Assembly (NCBI GenBank): GCA_964476625.1
Contig: CAYZBJ010000003.1
Coordinates: 38,985 to 102,984, forward strand
DNA: 64,000 nucleotides
Reading direction: 5' to 3'
DNA from: JAMLIN01 sp964476625
GTDB lineage: Bacteria > Pseudomonadota > Gammaproteobacteria > Burkholderiales > Burkholderiaceae_E
Below are positions 1 through 8,081 of the stretch, one piece after another. Each line of letters starts with the position of its first letter. Positions within the stretch are counted from its first letter, which is position 1. Made by a program: the position numbers and the translations under genes. Under the pieces are notes generated by a model. That model made no database searches, was not told the DNA's origin, and saw only the letters and a list, made by a program, of their open reading frames with translations.

Positions 1-6
1 CAGGCC

Positions 7-2424
7 GTGAGATGCCCGCCAGGGTCCTGGCTGGACCCTCCGGTCTATCGACGTGTGTTGTTGCTAGGCATGGTGACCTTGGCGATGCTGCCGGCAGGCG
101 GCCACGCCCGCGGCCTGCCACCGATACCCGTGGCCATGGCGAATTCGCCCGCATCGCGGCCTGACAGGGTCGAGCTCTTTCTGGAACTGAGGATCAATGG
201 GGTTGCGGCCCCGAACGTGGTACGAGTGCTTCAACGACAAGGGCGACTTTTCATTCGAGCCATGGATCTCGCATCGGCGGGCGTCGACCTGCGCGCCGCA
301 CGGCTTTTGTCCGGGCAGCAATGGATAGACATTGCGAAGCTGCCAACCACCGAAGCGTCCCTGGACAGCCACGGGCTGGTGCTGGACCTCACGGTTCCGG
401 CGCAATGGCTGCCGCAACAGCATATCGGTTCCAGGCGGCCATCCTGGGAGGAGCCGCGAAGCGGGTTTGGTGCCGTGATCAGTTACGACGCCCATGTTTC
501 GCGTCATCGCACTGCATGGTCGGAGCGGCAGTCCAGCCATGCAGCGCTATGGAGTGAACAGCGCATCTTTGGCAACAGGGGCGTGATCTCCAATTCCGGC
601 GTATGGCGACATATGGGCGGGGAGATGAGCTTGCCGGGAGTAAGCGGCTACCGAAGATTCGATACGACCTGGACCTGGCCGGACGAAAGGAACAGTACGT
701 CGGTAACCTTCGGCGACGTGATCACCGGAGCGCAAAGCTGGGGGTCTGCGATACGTCTTGGCGGGGTGAAGCTTGCCCAGGACCACAGGCTGCGCCCGGA
801 CCTCATCACTTACCCTCTGCCTCAGTATTCCGGGCGAGCATCGCTTCCCAGCACCGTGGACCTTTTCGTCGACGGGCGTCGTGTCAGCGGCGGGCGCGTG
901 GCGCCCGGCCCGTTCCTGCTCGAGGGGCTTCCCTTCATGAATGGCGCCGGCGAGGCGACGATCGTGACCACCGACGCGCTTGGACGCCAGAGCGCCATCA
1001 CGCTTCCGTTCTACGTAAGCAGCGACTTGTTGCGAGCCGGATTCGCCAATGGATCGATCAGCGCGGGCTTCATCCGGCGCGCCTATGGAATCGAGAATCT
1101 CTCGTACGGGAAACCAGCGGCTACTGCCGTAGTGCGTCACGGCATCAACGATCGATTGACTGGCGAGTTTCAGTTCGACCTCGCCCCGGGCTTGAGCGTG
1201 ATCGGCGCGGGAGCCGTGCTCGGCATCGGGCGCTTCGGTGTTGTCAACGGCTCGGTGTCACGCAGCGAGTTCCATGGATCGAACGGACGCCAGCTCTCGT
1301 TCGGCTACCGCTACGCGCAGCGCGGCTTCAGCGCGGGATACAGGGGGAGCCGACGTGACGAGCATTTCGCTGATTTCGGCTCACTGAGCGATGAACTCGC
1401 CATGACGCCCGTGCGAGCCCGCCGAACCGACATCGGGACGCTCGGCTTTTCGATGGGCGATGCGGGCGCCTTCAGCATTGGCTACTTCGACGCCCTCGCG
1501 ACGGATGAATCCCGCGTTCGCCTTGCCGTCCTTTCCTATAGCGTCCCGCTGCGGAGACGGAACTCCCTGCATGTCAGTACCAGCAGAGACCTGCATCGAG
1601 GCGGACACGGGATGCTGGTGCAGCTCATCGTTCCTTTGGGTCCGCAAGGGAGTGCCAGCACGGCGTTCTCCCGGGACAAGCAGGGCGGCTACTCGACCCA
1701 GCTCGGCTACTCGCGTTCCGCACCCACTGACGGCGGCTTCGGCTGGAACATCGGCCATTCCTGGCACGAGCGCTCGCACAGCTACCGGCATGCATCCTTG
1801 TCCTGGAGCAATCGCCATCTTCAGACGGATTTCGGATCCTACGGAACACGTGACGATCGAACCGATTGGGCGGGATTGCGAGGCTCCTTCGTTGTCATGG
1901 AGGGGCGTGCGTTCGCTGCCCGGCAGATTCATGATGCTTTCACACTGGTGAGCACAAGCGGTATCGAGAACGTGCCCGTGCGCTACGAGAACCAGCTGAT
2001 CGGACGTACCGACCAGCGTGGCCATCTGCTGGTTCCGAACGTTTCTTCCTACTATGGGGCAAAGTACGAGATCGACCCGCTGAACCTTCCGACCGGCCTG
2101 CGAATTCCAAGCGTCGAGCAGCGCGTGGCCGTGCGTCGAGGAAGCGGAGCGCTACTGAGTTTCCCGATCGAGCCCGTATCGGCCGCATTGATCTCACTTG
2201 TCGACGAAGCGGATCAGCCGTTGCCCCTTGGAACGGTAGTCGTTCATGCCGACACCCTGCAGGAGGCTATCGTCGGGTATGACGGCTTCGTTTACCTCGA
2301 GAACCTCGGCGCTCGCAACGCATTGACGGCCAGGCGCCCAGGTGGACAGGATTGCAGGGTGTCCTTCGAACTCGACCCAACCGATGCGGAGATGACGAGA
2401 GTCGGTCCGTTGCACTGTGAGTGA
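7..2424 (+). CDS. Fimbrial outer-membrane usher protein (CsuD-like)
   Basis: Outer-membrane usher that would take chaperone-bound pilus subunits from the periplasm and export them through a beta-barrel. The 805-residue length, a hydrophobic export segment near residues 18-33, the early motif ELFLELRINGV, a central Gly/aromatic-rich barrel region and a C-terminal region with the motif LPLGTVVV all fit the PapC/FimD superfamily. The GTG at 7 is the first start visible, but the frame is open to the window edge, so the true start may lie upstream. Its last bases overlap the start of the spore-coat-U subunit gene by 8 nt, the order seen for csuD-csuE in Csu pili. A chaperone gene is expected just upstream, outside the window. 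G+C is lower than in most of the window. Confidence 0.9.
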   Translation: MRCPPGSWLDPPVYRRVLLLGMVTLAMLPAGGHARGLPPIPVAMANSPASRPDRVELFLELRINGVAAPNVVRVLQRQGRLFIRAMDLASAGVDLRAARLLSGQQWIDIAKLPTTEASLDSHGLVLDLTVPAQWLPQQHIGSRRPSWEEPRSGFGAVISYDAHVSRHRTAWSERQSSHAALWSEQRIFGNRGVISNSGVWRHMGGEMSLPGVSGYRRFDTTWTWPDERNSTSVTFGDVITGAQSWGSAIRLGGVKLAQDHRLRPDLITYPLPQYSGRASLPSTVDLFVDGRRVSGGRVAPGPFLLEGLPFMNGAGEATIVTTDALGRQSAITLPFYVSSDLLRAGFANGSISAGFIRRAYGIENLSYGKPAATAVVRHGINDRLTGEFQFDLAPGLSVIGAGAVLGIGRFGVVNGSVSRSEFHGSNGRQLSFGYRYAQRGFSAGYRGSRRDEHFADFGSLSDELAMTPVRARRTDIGTLGFSMGDAGAFSIGYFDALATDESRVRLAVLSYSVPLRRRNSLHVSTSRDLHRGGHGMLVQLIVPLGPQGSASTAFSRDKQGGYSTQLGYSRSAPTDGGFGWNIGHSWHERSHSYRHASLSWSNRHLQTDFGSYGTRDDRTDWAGLRGSFVVMEGRAFAARQIHDAFTLVSTSGIENVPVRYENQLIGRTDQRGHLLVPNVSSYYGAKYEIDPLNLPTGLRIPSVEQRVAVRRGSGALLSFPIEPVSAALISLVDEADQPLPLGTVVVHADTLQEAIVGYDGFVYLENLGARNALTARRPGGQDCRVSFELDPTDAEMTRVGPLHCE

Positions 2425-3490
2425 GCGCCAAAGTATCGTGCGACGCATCGTACGGCACGCCGGAAGCGTCGCACGAGGCCTGGCGAGCACGGTCTCGCCG
2501 GCCGTAAGGATTCTTGCCGTGCTCGCAGCGTCGATCCTGCCGATTTCCGCGCAGGCCGCGTGCCAGGTCAGCGGCCTCCCGAGCTTGTCGCTCGGTTCGA
2601 GGACTTCATTCGAGGCCCGGATCCCCGAGTCCATGGCGGGCTCGGGGGCCGGTGGCCTGGCGTGCACCGGCATTGCGGGACTGTTGAGCTTCCAGTACAT
2701 CTACGTCAGCGTCGAGACTCTCGAGGGGAAACTGCACCACCAGTCCGGCGACGGGGATGCGATCCCGTTTACGCTAGCCGTATCGCCGGGCGGAGCCCCG
2801 TTGCAGGCGAACACCACTTCGTCCAATCTAGCGCCGGGGGGGCTGCTGAGCTTCGGCGGTGCGAACGGCGATGTCACGGTGTTCCTCGGCCTTGGCGCAG
2901 CCGGCAACATCAGGGCAGGCGTCTACACGGGAACGGTCCTGCTCCGTTGGCACTACGCGACCTGCAGCAACATCAGCGTGCTGAACGTCTGCCTGGGAAG
3001 CTGGTCCGCCAGCCCCGGAATCTCCGCGCCCTGCATTCTGGGTGCATGCACCCTGAACACGAACTCATTGCCGGGCGCCGGCAGCCCGATAGTCCTCACG
3101 ATATCGCTCGTCGTAACGCCCGACTGTCGATTCACCGCAACCGACATCGACTTCGGCAGCGCGCCGTTTGCCGACGCATTCGGTTCCGTGATCGGTCAGG
3201 TCGGGGTGACGTGCACGAGGGGAGAGACCTACTCGGTTGGATTGAGTAACGGCATTCATCATTCCGGCACACGCCGCCAGATGGCTTCAGGAATGGAGCG
3301 TCTTCAGTACGATGTGTTCCGGCCGGGAGGCATGATATGGAACGCGACCGATAGTCGTTTCGAGCAGCCGGTCCCGGCGATCGGAGATATCGACCAGCTC
3401 TTTCCGTTCGAGGCGAGGATATATGCCGACCAGCCTACGCCTCCCGTGGGCTCCTATGCCGATACGTTGATCGTGGACGTCGAATTCTGA
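2417..3490 (+). CDS. Spore coat U domain protein, probable pilus tip subunit (CsuE-like)
   Basis: A 357-residue exported protein. A long N-terminal signal ends near residue 45 at the site AQA-A. Two Cys-containing beta modules follow. The C-terminal module, from about residue 235, is a typical spore-coat-U (SCPU) domain with the motif DIDFGSAPF, the phrase VTCTRGETYSVGLSNG and an ending in LIVDVEF. In Csu-type chaperone-usher pili the last gene after the usher encodes a two-domain tip adhesin. Its size, position and GTG start overlapping the usher stop suggest the same role here. The N-terminal module is more divergent, as expected for a binding domain. Ligand and tip location are inferred. 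Confidence 0.85.
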   Translation: MSERQSIVRRIVRHAGSVARGLASTVSPAVRILAVLAASILPISAQAACQVSGLPSLSLGSRTSFEARIPESMAGSGAGGLACTGIAGLLSFQYIYVSVETLEGKLHHQSGDGDAIPFTLAVSPGGAPLQANTTSSNLAPGGLLSFGGANGDVTVFLGLGAAGNIRAGVYTGTVLLRWHYATCSNISVLNVCLGSWSASPGISAPCILGACTLNTNSLPGAGSPIVLTISLVVTPDCRFTATDIDFGSAPFADAFGSVIGQVGVTCTRGETYSVGLSNGIHHSGTRRQMASGMERLQYDVFRPGGMIWNATDSRFEQPVPAIGDIDQLFPFEARIYADQPTPPVGSYADTLIVDVEF

Positions 3491-3507
3491 AGCCGGCTCG
3501 CAGGCGA

Positions 3508-4311
3508 TCAGGCGCGGCGGCGCTTGAAGGGCATGGAAGCCGTCAGCCCACCGTCGACCGGCAGCGCCTGGCCATTCACGTACGACGCCTCGTCGCTGGC
3601 AAGGAACAGCGCGGCGTAGGCGATCTCGTGGGGCAGGCCGTAGCGCAGCAGCGGATTGAGCTGGCCGAGCCGGTCGGCGCTGCCGCGCGCCCGAGCGTAG
3701 TCGAACGTCGGCTTCGTCATCCCGGTCTCGATCAGACCCGGGCAGATCGCGTTGACCCGCACGCCGGAGCCCCAGAACGAATTGGCCGCCGTCTGCACGA
3801 GGCTGATCACGCCGGCCTTGCTCGCGCTGTAGGGGTTGCCGCCGGCATTGGCCTTGAGCCCGGCCACCGAGGCGGTGCAGATGATCGAGCCCTTGCCCTG
3901 CGCGACCATGTGCGCGCCGGCGTACTTGACCGCGAGGAAGCAGCCGATCAGGTTGACCCGCAGGACCTTCTCCCAGAGCTCGACGGTCTGCTCGGCGAAG
4001 GGGATGTCACCCCCGCTGACGCCGGCGTTGGCATAAACGGCGTCGAGGCCACCGAAGGTGTCGATGGCGCGCCGGATGTAGGCCTGGGCGTCGGCATCGC
4101 TGCCGGTATCGGCGGTCATCGCGACCGCCTCGCCGCCTTCCTGCTTGACCAGTGCGACGGTTTCCTCGACACCTTCGGTGTTCAGGTCGACCGCCAGGAC
4201 CTGGGCGCCTTCGCGGGCGAACAGCAGCGATGTGGCGCGCCCGATGCCGCTGCCGGCGCCGGTGACGATCGCGCGCTTGCCGGCGAGCCGGCCGTTCGAG
4301 GATGCATTCAT
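3508..4311 (-). CDS. SDR family NAD(P)-dependent oxidoreductase
   Basis: Classical short-chain dehydrogenase of 267 residues. It has the cofactor motif TGAGSGIG at residues 18-25, the NAG motif (NAGVSG) near residue 95 and the catalytic pair YSASK near residue 160. The C-terminal GQALPVDGG motif is common in 3-oxoacyl-ACP reductase/alcohol dehydrogenase-like members. The ATG at 4311 is preceded by GGAG at a normal distance. It is transcribed away from the WYL regulator gene, whose start lies 150 bp off, so that regulator may control it. The substrate cannot be told from sequence. Confidence 0.9.
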   Translation of the reverse strand: MNASSNGRLAGKRAIVTGAGSGIGRATSLLFAREGAQVLAVDLNTEGVEETVALVKQEGGEAVAMTADTGSDADAQAYIRRAIDTFGGLDAVYANAGVSGGDIPFAEQTVELWEKVLRVNLIGCFLAVKYAGAHMVAQGKGSIICTASVAGLKANAGGNPYSASKAGVISLVQTAANSFWGSGVRVNAICPGLIETGMTKPTFDYARARGSADRLGQLNPLLRYGLPHEIAYAALFLASDEASYVNGQALPVDGGLTASMPFKRRRA

Positions 4312-4461
4312 GAGGGTCTCCAGGAATGTTGTTGCGACAAGGTCGGCGCCGGTGGCTGCGGCGCAGCGGCAGACAATGTAGCAGGAACGCCGGGCGCGCA
4401 GGACGGGACACTCGACTGGCCACGCGGGGGCAATCGGCCGCCGCTAGAATGATCCGCGACG

Positions 4462-5454
4462 ATGAACCAGACCGAGCGCTACTACCGGATCGACCAGCTC
4501 GTGCGCGAGCGCGGGCCCATCTCCCGCGAAGACCTGATGGCCGCGCTCGAGGTGTCGCGGGCCACCATCACCCGCGACCTCAACTACATGCGCGACCGGC
4601 TGCATGCCCCGATCGTCCACGACCGCGAGGCCGGCGGCTATCGCTTCGAGCAGGCCGGGCTCGGGCCACAGTACGAACTGCCGGGCCTGTGGTTCAACGA
4701 CCAGGAGATCCTCGCGCTGCTCACGATGCACCGGATGCTCGAGGACCTCGACACCGGTGGACTGCTCGGGCCGCGGGTCCAGCCCATGATCGCGCGCCTG
4801 CGCAACCTGCTGGGCAGCACCAGCGGTGACGCCGAGGAGGTCATGCGCCGGGTGCGGGTGCGTCCGGCGCAGAACCGGCCGGTGCCGCCGCGACGCTTCG
4901 AGCCGATCGGCAATGCGCTGGTCAACCGCCGACGGCTCGAGATCGAGTACTACACCCGCTCGCGCGACGCCCGCTCGCTGCGGGAGATCTCGCCGCAGCG
5001 GCTGACCCACTATCGCAACGCCTGGTACCTCGACGCCTGGTGCCACACGAGCGACTCGATGCGGGTCTTCGCGCTCGACGCGATCGAAGCGGTGCGCCTG
5101 CTCGATACCGAAGCCCGGGAGGTGCCGCCCGATGCGGTCGCGCCCGCGGGCGAGGACGGCTACGGCATCTACCGCGGCGGCGAGCTGCGCGAAGCGGTCC
5201 TGCGCTTCTCGCCCGAGGCGGCGCGCTGGGTCAGCGCCGAAGTCTGGCATCCGCGCCAGCAGGGCCGCGCCCTGCCCGATGGCAGCTGGGAACTGCGCCT
5301 GCCCTTCGGCACCTCGACCGAGCTCGAGATGGACATCCTGCGCCATGGCCCCGACGTCGAGGTGCTGGCGCCGCCCGACCTGCGCGAGCGGGTCGCCGAG
5401 CGGCTGGCCGCGGCGCTCGGCCGCTACGCGAAGCCGCCTCCGCCGACGGCCTGA
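4462..5454 (+). CDS. WYL-domain transcriptional regulator with N-terminal HTH (YafY/DeoR type)
   Basis: A 330-residue DNA-binding regulator. Residues 1-60 form a winged helix (ISREDLMAALEVSRATITRD). The WYL domain spans roughly residues 140-240 and carries the name-giving residues in NAWYLDAWCH. A C-terminal WCX-like extension follows to about residue 320. WYL domains are thought to sense a ligand or nucleic acid and tune DNA binding. The gene is divergent from the SDR gene at 3508-4311, so that shared promoter region is its most likely target. A second possible target is the downstream DUF35/thiolase operon. Both targets are inferred. Confidence 0.88.
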   Translation: MNQTERYYRIDQLVRERGPISREDLMAALEVSRATITRDLNYMRDRLHAPIVHDREAGGYRFEQAGLGPQYELPGLWFNDQEILALLTMHRMLEDLDTGGLLGPRVQPMIARLRNLLGSTSGDAEEVMRRVRVRPAQNRPVPPRRFEPIGNALVNRRRLEIEYYTRSRDARSLREISPQRLTHYRNAWYLDAWCHTSDSMRVFALDAIEAVRLLDTEAREVPPDAVAPAGEDGYGIYRGGELREAVLRFSPEAARWVSAEVWHPRQQGRALPDGSWELRLPFGTSTELEMDILRHGPDVEVLAPPDLRERVAERLAAALGRYAKPPPPTA

Positions 5455-5567
5455 CGCGGCGTGGGCGCGGGCCCGCGCTTCCGCGCCGCCTTGCTCCCGG
5501 CCTGACCGGCCCCTCGCCTCGGCTGGACGCCCCGGAGCCGCGGACTTTCCTATTGGTCGGCTACTAT

Positions 5568-5586
5568 ACTGTCAAGTAAATACAGT
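5568..5586. promoter_or_regulatory. Inverted repeat ACTGT-N9-ACAGT over a candidate -10
   Basis: The 5-bp arms ACTGT (5568-5572) and ACAGT (5582-5586) are separated by 9 bases in an A+T-rich patch. This patch stands out from the surrounding sequence and lies about 65-80 bases before the DUF35 start. TATACT at 5565-5570 could serve as a -10 box. I saw no convincing -35. It may be a repressor site for the downstream operon. Confidence 0.4.
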
Positions 5587-5597
5587 TACCATTCGGA
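5584..5597. promoter_or_regulatory. Operator-like sequence shared with the TRAP promoter
   Basis: AGTTACCATTCGGA here and ACTTACCGTTCAGT at 15425-15438 match at 10 of 14 positions, with the shared core TTACC-R-TTC-R-G. The first lies upstream of the DUF35-thiolase-tetR run and the second inside the candidate promoter of the dctPQM-SDR-acyl-CoA run. Core length and partial dyad symmetry are in the range of TetR-family operators. A single regulator for both is inferred, the obvious candidate being the TetR protein at 7376. Confidence 0.4.
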
Positions 5598-5649
5598 AGG
5601 CCACTTCCGGCAAGCCCGTTCCGCGGCCTGCCTCGCCAAGGACAGCATC

Positions 5650-6078
5650 ATGAGTTCGACGGACAGCCCGGCGCTGGAAAAGCCGGGCCTCTACCGCCTG
5701 GCCGCCGACGGCCGCAGCCTTCGCCTGCTGGCGGTCCGCTGCCGCGACTGCGCGACGACCAGCTTCCCGGCGACCGTCTACGGTTGCCGGCGCTGCGGGG
5801 CCGACATTACGGCGCTCGACGCGGTGGAACTCAGCGGCGCCGGCACCTTGAGGAACTTCGTGACCCTCCATCGCGACGTGATGGAAGGCTTCCCGCCGCC
5901 GGCGATCATCGGCGAAGTCGAGATCGCGCCGGGCCTGGTCGAGGAAGTCCACCTGCTCGAGACCGACGAGACGCTGCTCGCACGCGGGGCGACGGTCCGG
6001 GCGGTCGCGATCGAGGTCGAGCGCGATGGCGGCAGGCGACTCGCCTGCCGCTTCACCGCCGATGGCGCCGGCCGATGA
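5650..6078 (+). CDS. DUF35 / Zn-ribbon OB-fold protein, partner of the thiolase-like enzyme
   Basis: A 142-residue protein with an N-terminal rubredoxin-like zinc ribbon (Cys31, Cys34, Cys46, Cys49) followed by an OB-fold. This is the standard ChsH2/DUF35 layout. Such proteins bind thiolase-fold enzymes and help position acyl-CoA substrates, as in the Ltp2-DUF35 aldolase of steroid side-chain degradation. The stop codon overlaps the thiolase-like start (ATGA), which indicates translational coupling and a likely complex. The operon start carries candidate operators at 5568-5597. Confidence 0.9.
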   Translation: MSSTDSPALEKPGLYRLAADGRSLRLLAVRCRDCATTSFPATVYGCRRCGADITALDAVELSGAGTLRNFVTLHRDVMEGFPPPAIIGEVEIAPGLVEEVHLLETDETLLARGATVRAVAIEVERDGGRRLACRFTADGAGR

Positions 6079-7226
6079 GCACGATCCCGCTCGCGACGCT
6101 GCGTCCGGTCCATGTGGTCGGCGTCGGCATGCATCCGTACCAGTTCCCGAGCGAGACGCCGTACGTCCATCTCGGCCTGGTCGCGATCCGGGCGGCGCTC
6201 GCCGACGCGCGGCTGCGCTGGCCTGATGTCGAGGCGGCATTCGTCGGCACCACCGGGACCGGCATGGCCTCGGGCCGGACGATGTTCCGCCATCTCGGCT
6301 CGACCGGCCTCGCGGTGATGCAGGTCGAGAACGCATCGGCATCGGGGTCGGCGGCGTTTCGCCAGGCGATCACGGCCATCGCCTGCGGCGAGGCCGATGT
6401 CGCACTCGCGGTCGGCGTCGACAAGTTCGGCGACGCCCGTCGCTCGGGACGCAAGGACGGCATCGAACGGCTGTCCGACAGCATCCATATCCCGCTGGTC
6501 AAGTTCGCCCTGCTCGCCCGCGACTACCTCGATCACCACGGACTGACACCCGCGGACATGGCGCGGGTCGCGGTCAAGAACCACGGCAATGCGGCGAGGA
6601 ACCCGTTCGCGCAGTTCCGCAAGCCGCGCACGCTCGCGCAAGTGATGGCCTCGCCGAAGGTCGTCGGCGAGCTCACCGCCCTGCAGTGCACGCCGCGCGG
6701 CGAAGGCGGCGCCGCCGCGATCGTCGCGAGCGAGGGCGCGATCCGCCGGCTCGGCCTCGAGCCGCGCCGCGCGATCCGGGTCGCGTCGTCGGTGATGAAC
6801 AGCGAGCCGCTCGACGACGACAGCGAGCCGGCGATCGTGGCGATGTGCCGCGATTCCGCGGGGCGCGCCTGCCGCGCCGCCGGCGTGCGGCCAGAGGATC
6901 TCGACATCGTCGAACTGCACGACGCCTTCTCGATCGAGGAGCTCGTCTACACCGAGGCCTTCGGCCTGTGCGGCCCCGGCGAGGCGGCCGGCTTCCTCGC
7001 GAGCGGCGCCTCGGCGATCGGCGGGCGTTGCGCGGTCAATCCATCGGGCGGTCTGCTCGCCCAGGGCCACCCCCTCGGGCCCACCGGCATCGGCCAGATC
7101 GCCGAGATCGTCCGCCAGCTTCGCGGCGAGAATGGCGAGCGCCAGCACCCGAACGCGAAGACCGGTTTGGCGCATATGATCGGGGTCGGATCGATCTCGA
7201 TCGCCCATGTGCTCTGCCGTGACTGA
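6075..7226 (+). CDS. Thiolase-fold enzyme (lipid-transfer/SCPx type) with Ser in place of the nucleophilic Cys
   Basis: A 383-residue thiolase-superfamily protein with the family motifs HDAFSIEEL, NPSGGLLAQGHP and GPTGIGQ. In true thiolases the first catalytic Cys sits in ENAC-A-SG. Here residue 88 is Ser (codon TCG at 6336-6338, context VENASASGSAAF). The C-terminal loop (MIGVGSIS) also lacks the second Cys. Classical Claisen cleavage is therefore doubtful. Ltp2-like members that work with DUF35 partners as retro-aldolases also lack these cysteines. The ATG at 6075 overlaps the DUF35 stop. The frame is open further upstream, but that part only shadows the DUF35 gene. The natural substrate is unknown. 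Confidence 0.88.
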   Translation: MSTIPLATLRPVHVVGVGMHPYQFPSETPYVHLGLVAIRAALADARLRWPDVEAAFVGTTGTGMASGRTMFRHLGSTGLAVMQVENASASGSAAFRQAITAIACGEADVALAVGVDKFGDARRSGRKDGIERLSDSIHIPLVKFALLARDYLDHHGLTPADMARVAVKNHGNAARNPFAQFRKPRTLAQVMASPKVVGELTALQCTPRGEGGAAAIVASEGAIRRLGLEPRRAIRVASSVMNSEPLDDDSEPAIVAMCRDSAGRACRAAGVRPEDLDIVELHDAFSIEELVYTEAFGLCGPGEAAGFLASGASAIGGRCAVNPSGGLLAQGHPLGPTGIGQIAEIVRQLRGENGERQHPNAKTGLAHMIGVGSISIAHVLCRD

Positions 7227-7375
7227 CCCGGCTTCCGGAAGCCCTGGAGCGATGCCGCCGCTTCGCTAGAATCGCGGATTGGATCGACTGGGCGGACGGC
7301 GCCCGACGACCGGGCGGGAAGCGCCCGATCCTTTGTACTCCCGGGGCAACGAGGCTCCGGATGATGGAGCCTACG

Positions 7376-8020
7376 ATGGCAAGCTGGGACGAAGCAGTGG
7401 CCAGCCCCGAGCAGCAGCGCGAACTCAAGCGCCGGGCGATCCTGCGGGTCGCCTCCCGGCTGTTCAACGAGAAGGGCTTCCACGGCACCTCGCTCGACGA
7501 GATCGCCGACGTGCTCGGCGTCACCAAGACGGCGCTCTACTACTACGTCAAGAGCAAGGACGCGCTGCTCTACGAATGCATGCTGCTCAGCTACGGCTGC
7601 GGCACCCGCGCCCGCGAGTACGCGGAAGCCGGCGGGCGTGATCCGCGCGAGAGGATCTGCATGTTCTACAGTCGTTTCGTCGAGTTGCTCGTCACCGAGC
7701 GCGGCGCCTACACGACGATGGCCAACGTCAACGCCCTGCCCGAGGAGCGCCGCACCGAGCTGCTCGAGCGCCGCCGAGGGCTCAGCCGCTACCTGCGCAC
7801 CCAGTTGAAGGAAGCGGCCGAGCAGGGCCTGGGCCGGCCCGTCGACCCGCGGATCACGGCGAACTTCCTGCTCGGGGCGGCGAACTGGGTGTTGCGCTGG
7901 TACTCGGAAGACGACCAGCAGTCGCCCGCCGAGGTCGCATCCGTCTTCGTCGAACTCCTGCTCAACGGGATCGCCAGCGGCAACCCGGTGGTGTTGCCGC
8001 CGTTTCCGGACGACGCCTGA
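7376..8020 (+). CDS. TetR/AcrR family transcriptional regulator
   Basis: A 214-residue TetR-type repressor. The N-terminal helix-turn-helix covers about residues 20-65 (GTSLDEIADVLGVTKTALYY). The C-terminal half is the ligand-binding region. In-frame ATGs also exist at 7361 and 7364, but only the ATG at 7376 has a well-placed ribosome site (GGAG at 7366-7369). It follows the thiolase-like gene by about 150 bases and faces the acyl-CoA ligase gene. TetR proteins in such clusters often sense acyl-CoA thioesters, so it is the natural candidate regulator for both arms of the island. Confidence 0.9.
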   Translation: MASWDEAVASPEQQRELKRRAILRVASRLFNEKGFHGTSLDEIADVLGVTKTALYYYVKSKDALLYECMLLSYGCGTRAREYAEAGGRDPRERICMFYSRFVELLVTERGAYTTMANVNALPEERRTELLERRRGLSRYLRTQLKEAAEQGLGRPVDPRITANFLLGAANWVLRWYSEDDQQSPAEVASVFVELLLNGIASGNPVVLPPFPDDA

Positions 8021-8023
8021 AGC

Positions 8024-8081
8024 GCAAAATGGGGTCAGACCCCATTAAGGAATGCATTAATGGAGTCTGACCCCATTTTGC
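8024..8081. repeat. Long palindromic repeat, 25-bp stem, between convergent genes
   Basis: A 17-bp perfect inverted repeat (8024-8040 with 8065-8081, core ATGGGGTCAGAC) is followed by 7 more inner pairs after one C-A mismatch. This gives a 25-position stem with an 8-base loop. It fills the gap between the tetR stop (8020) and the ligase stop (8082) almost exactly. A second member of the same family is at 20536-20595. It probably acts as a two-way terminator or as an mRNA 3' end stabiliser. Confidence 0.85.

Noticed and set aside
5778..7208. A 476-codon minus-strand frame antisense to the thiolase-like gene
   Set aside because: No motif, and the plus strand carries full thiolase signatures with an ATGA-coupled start.
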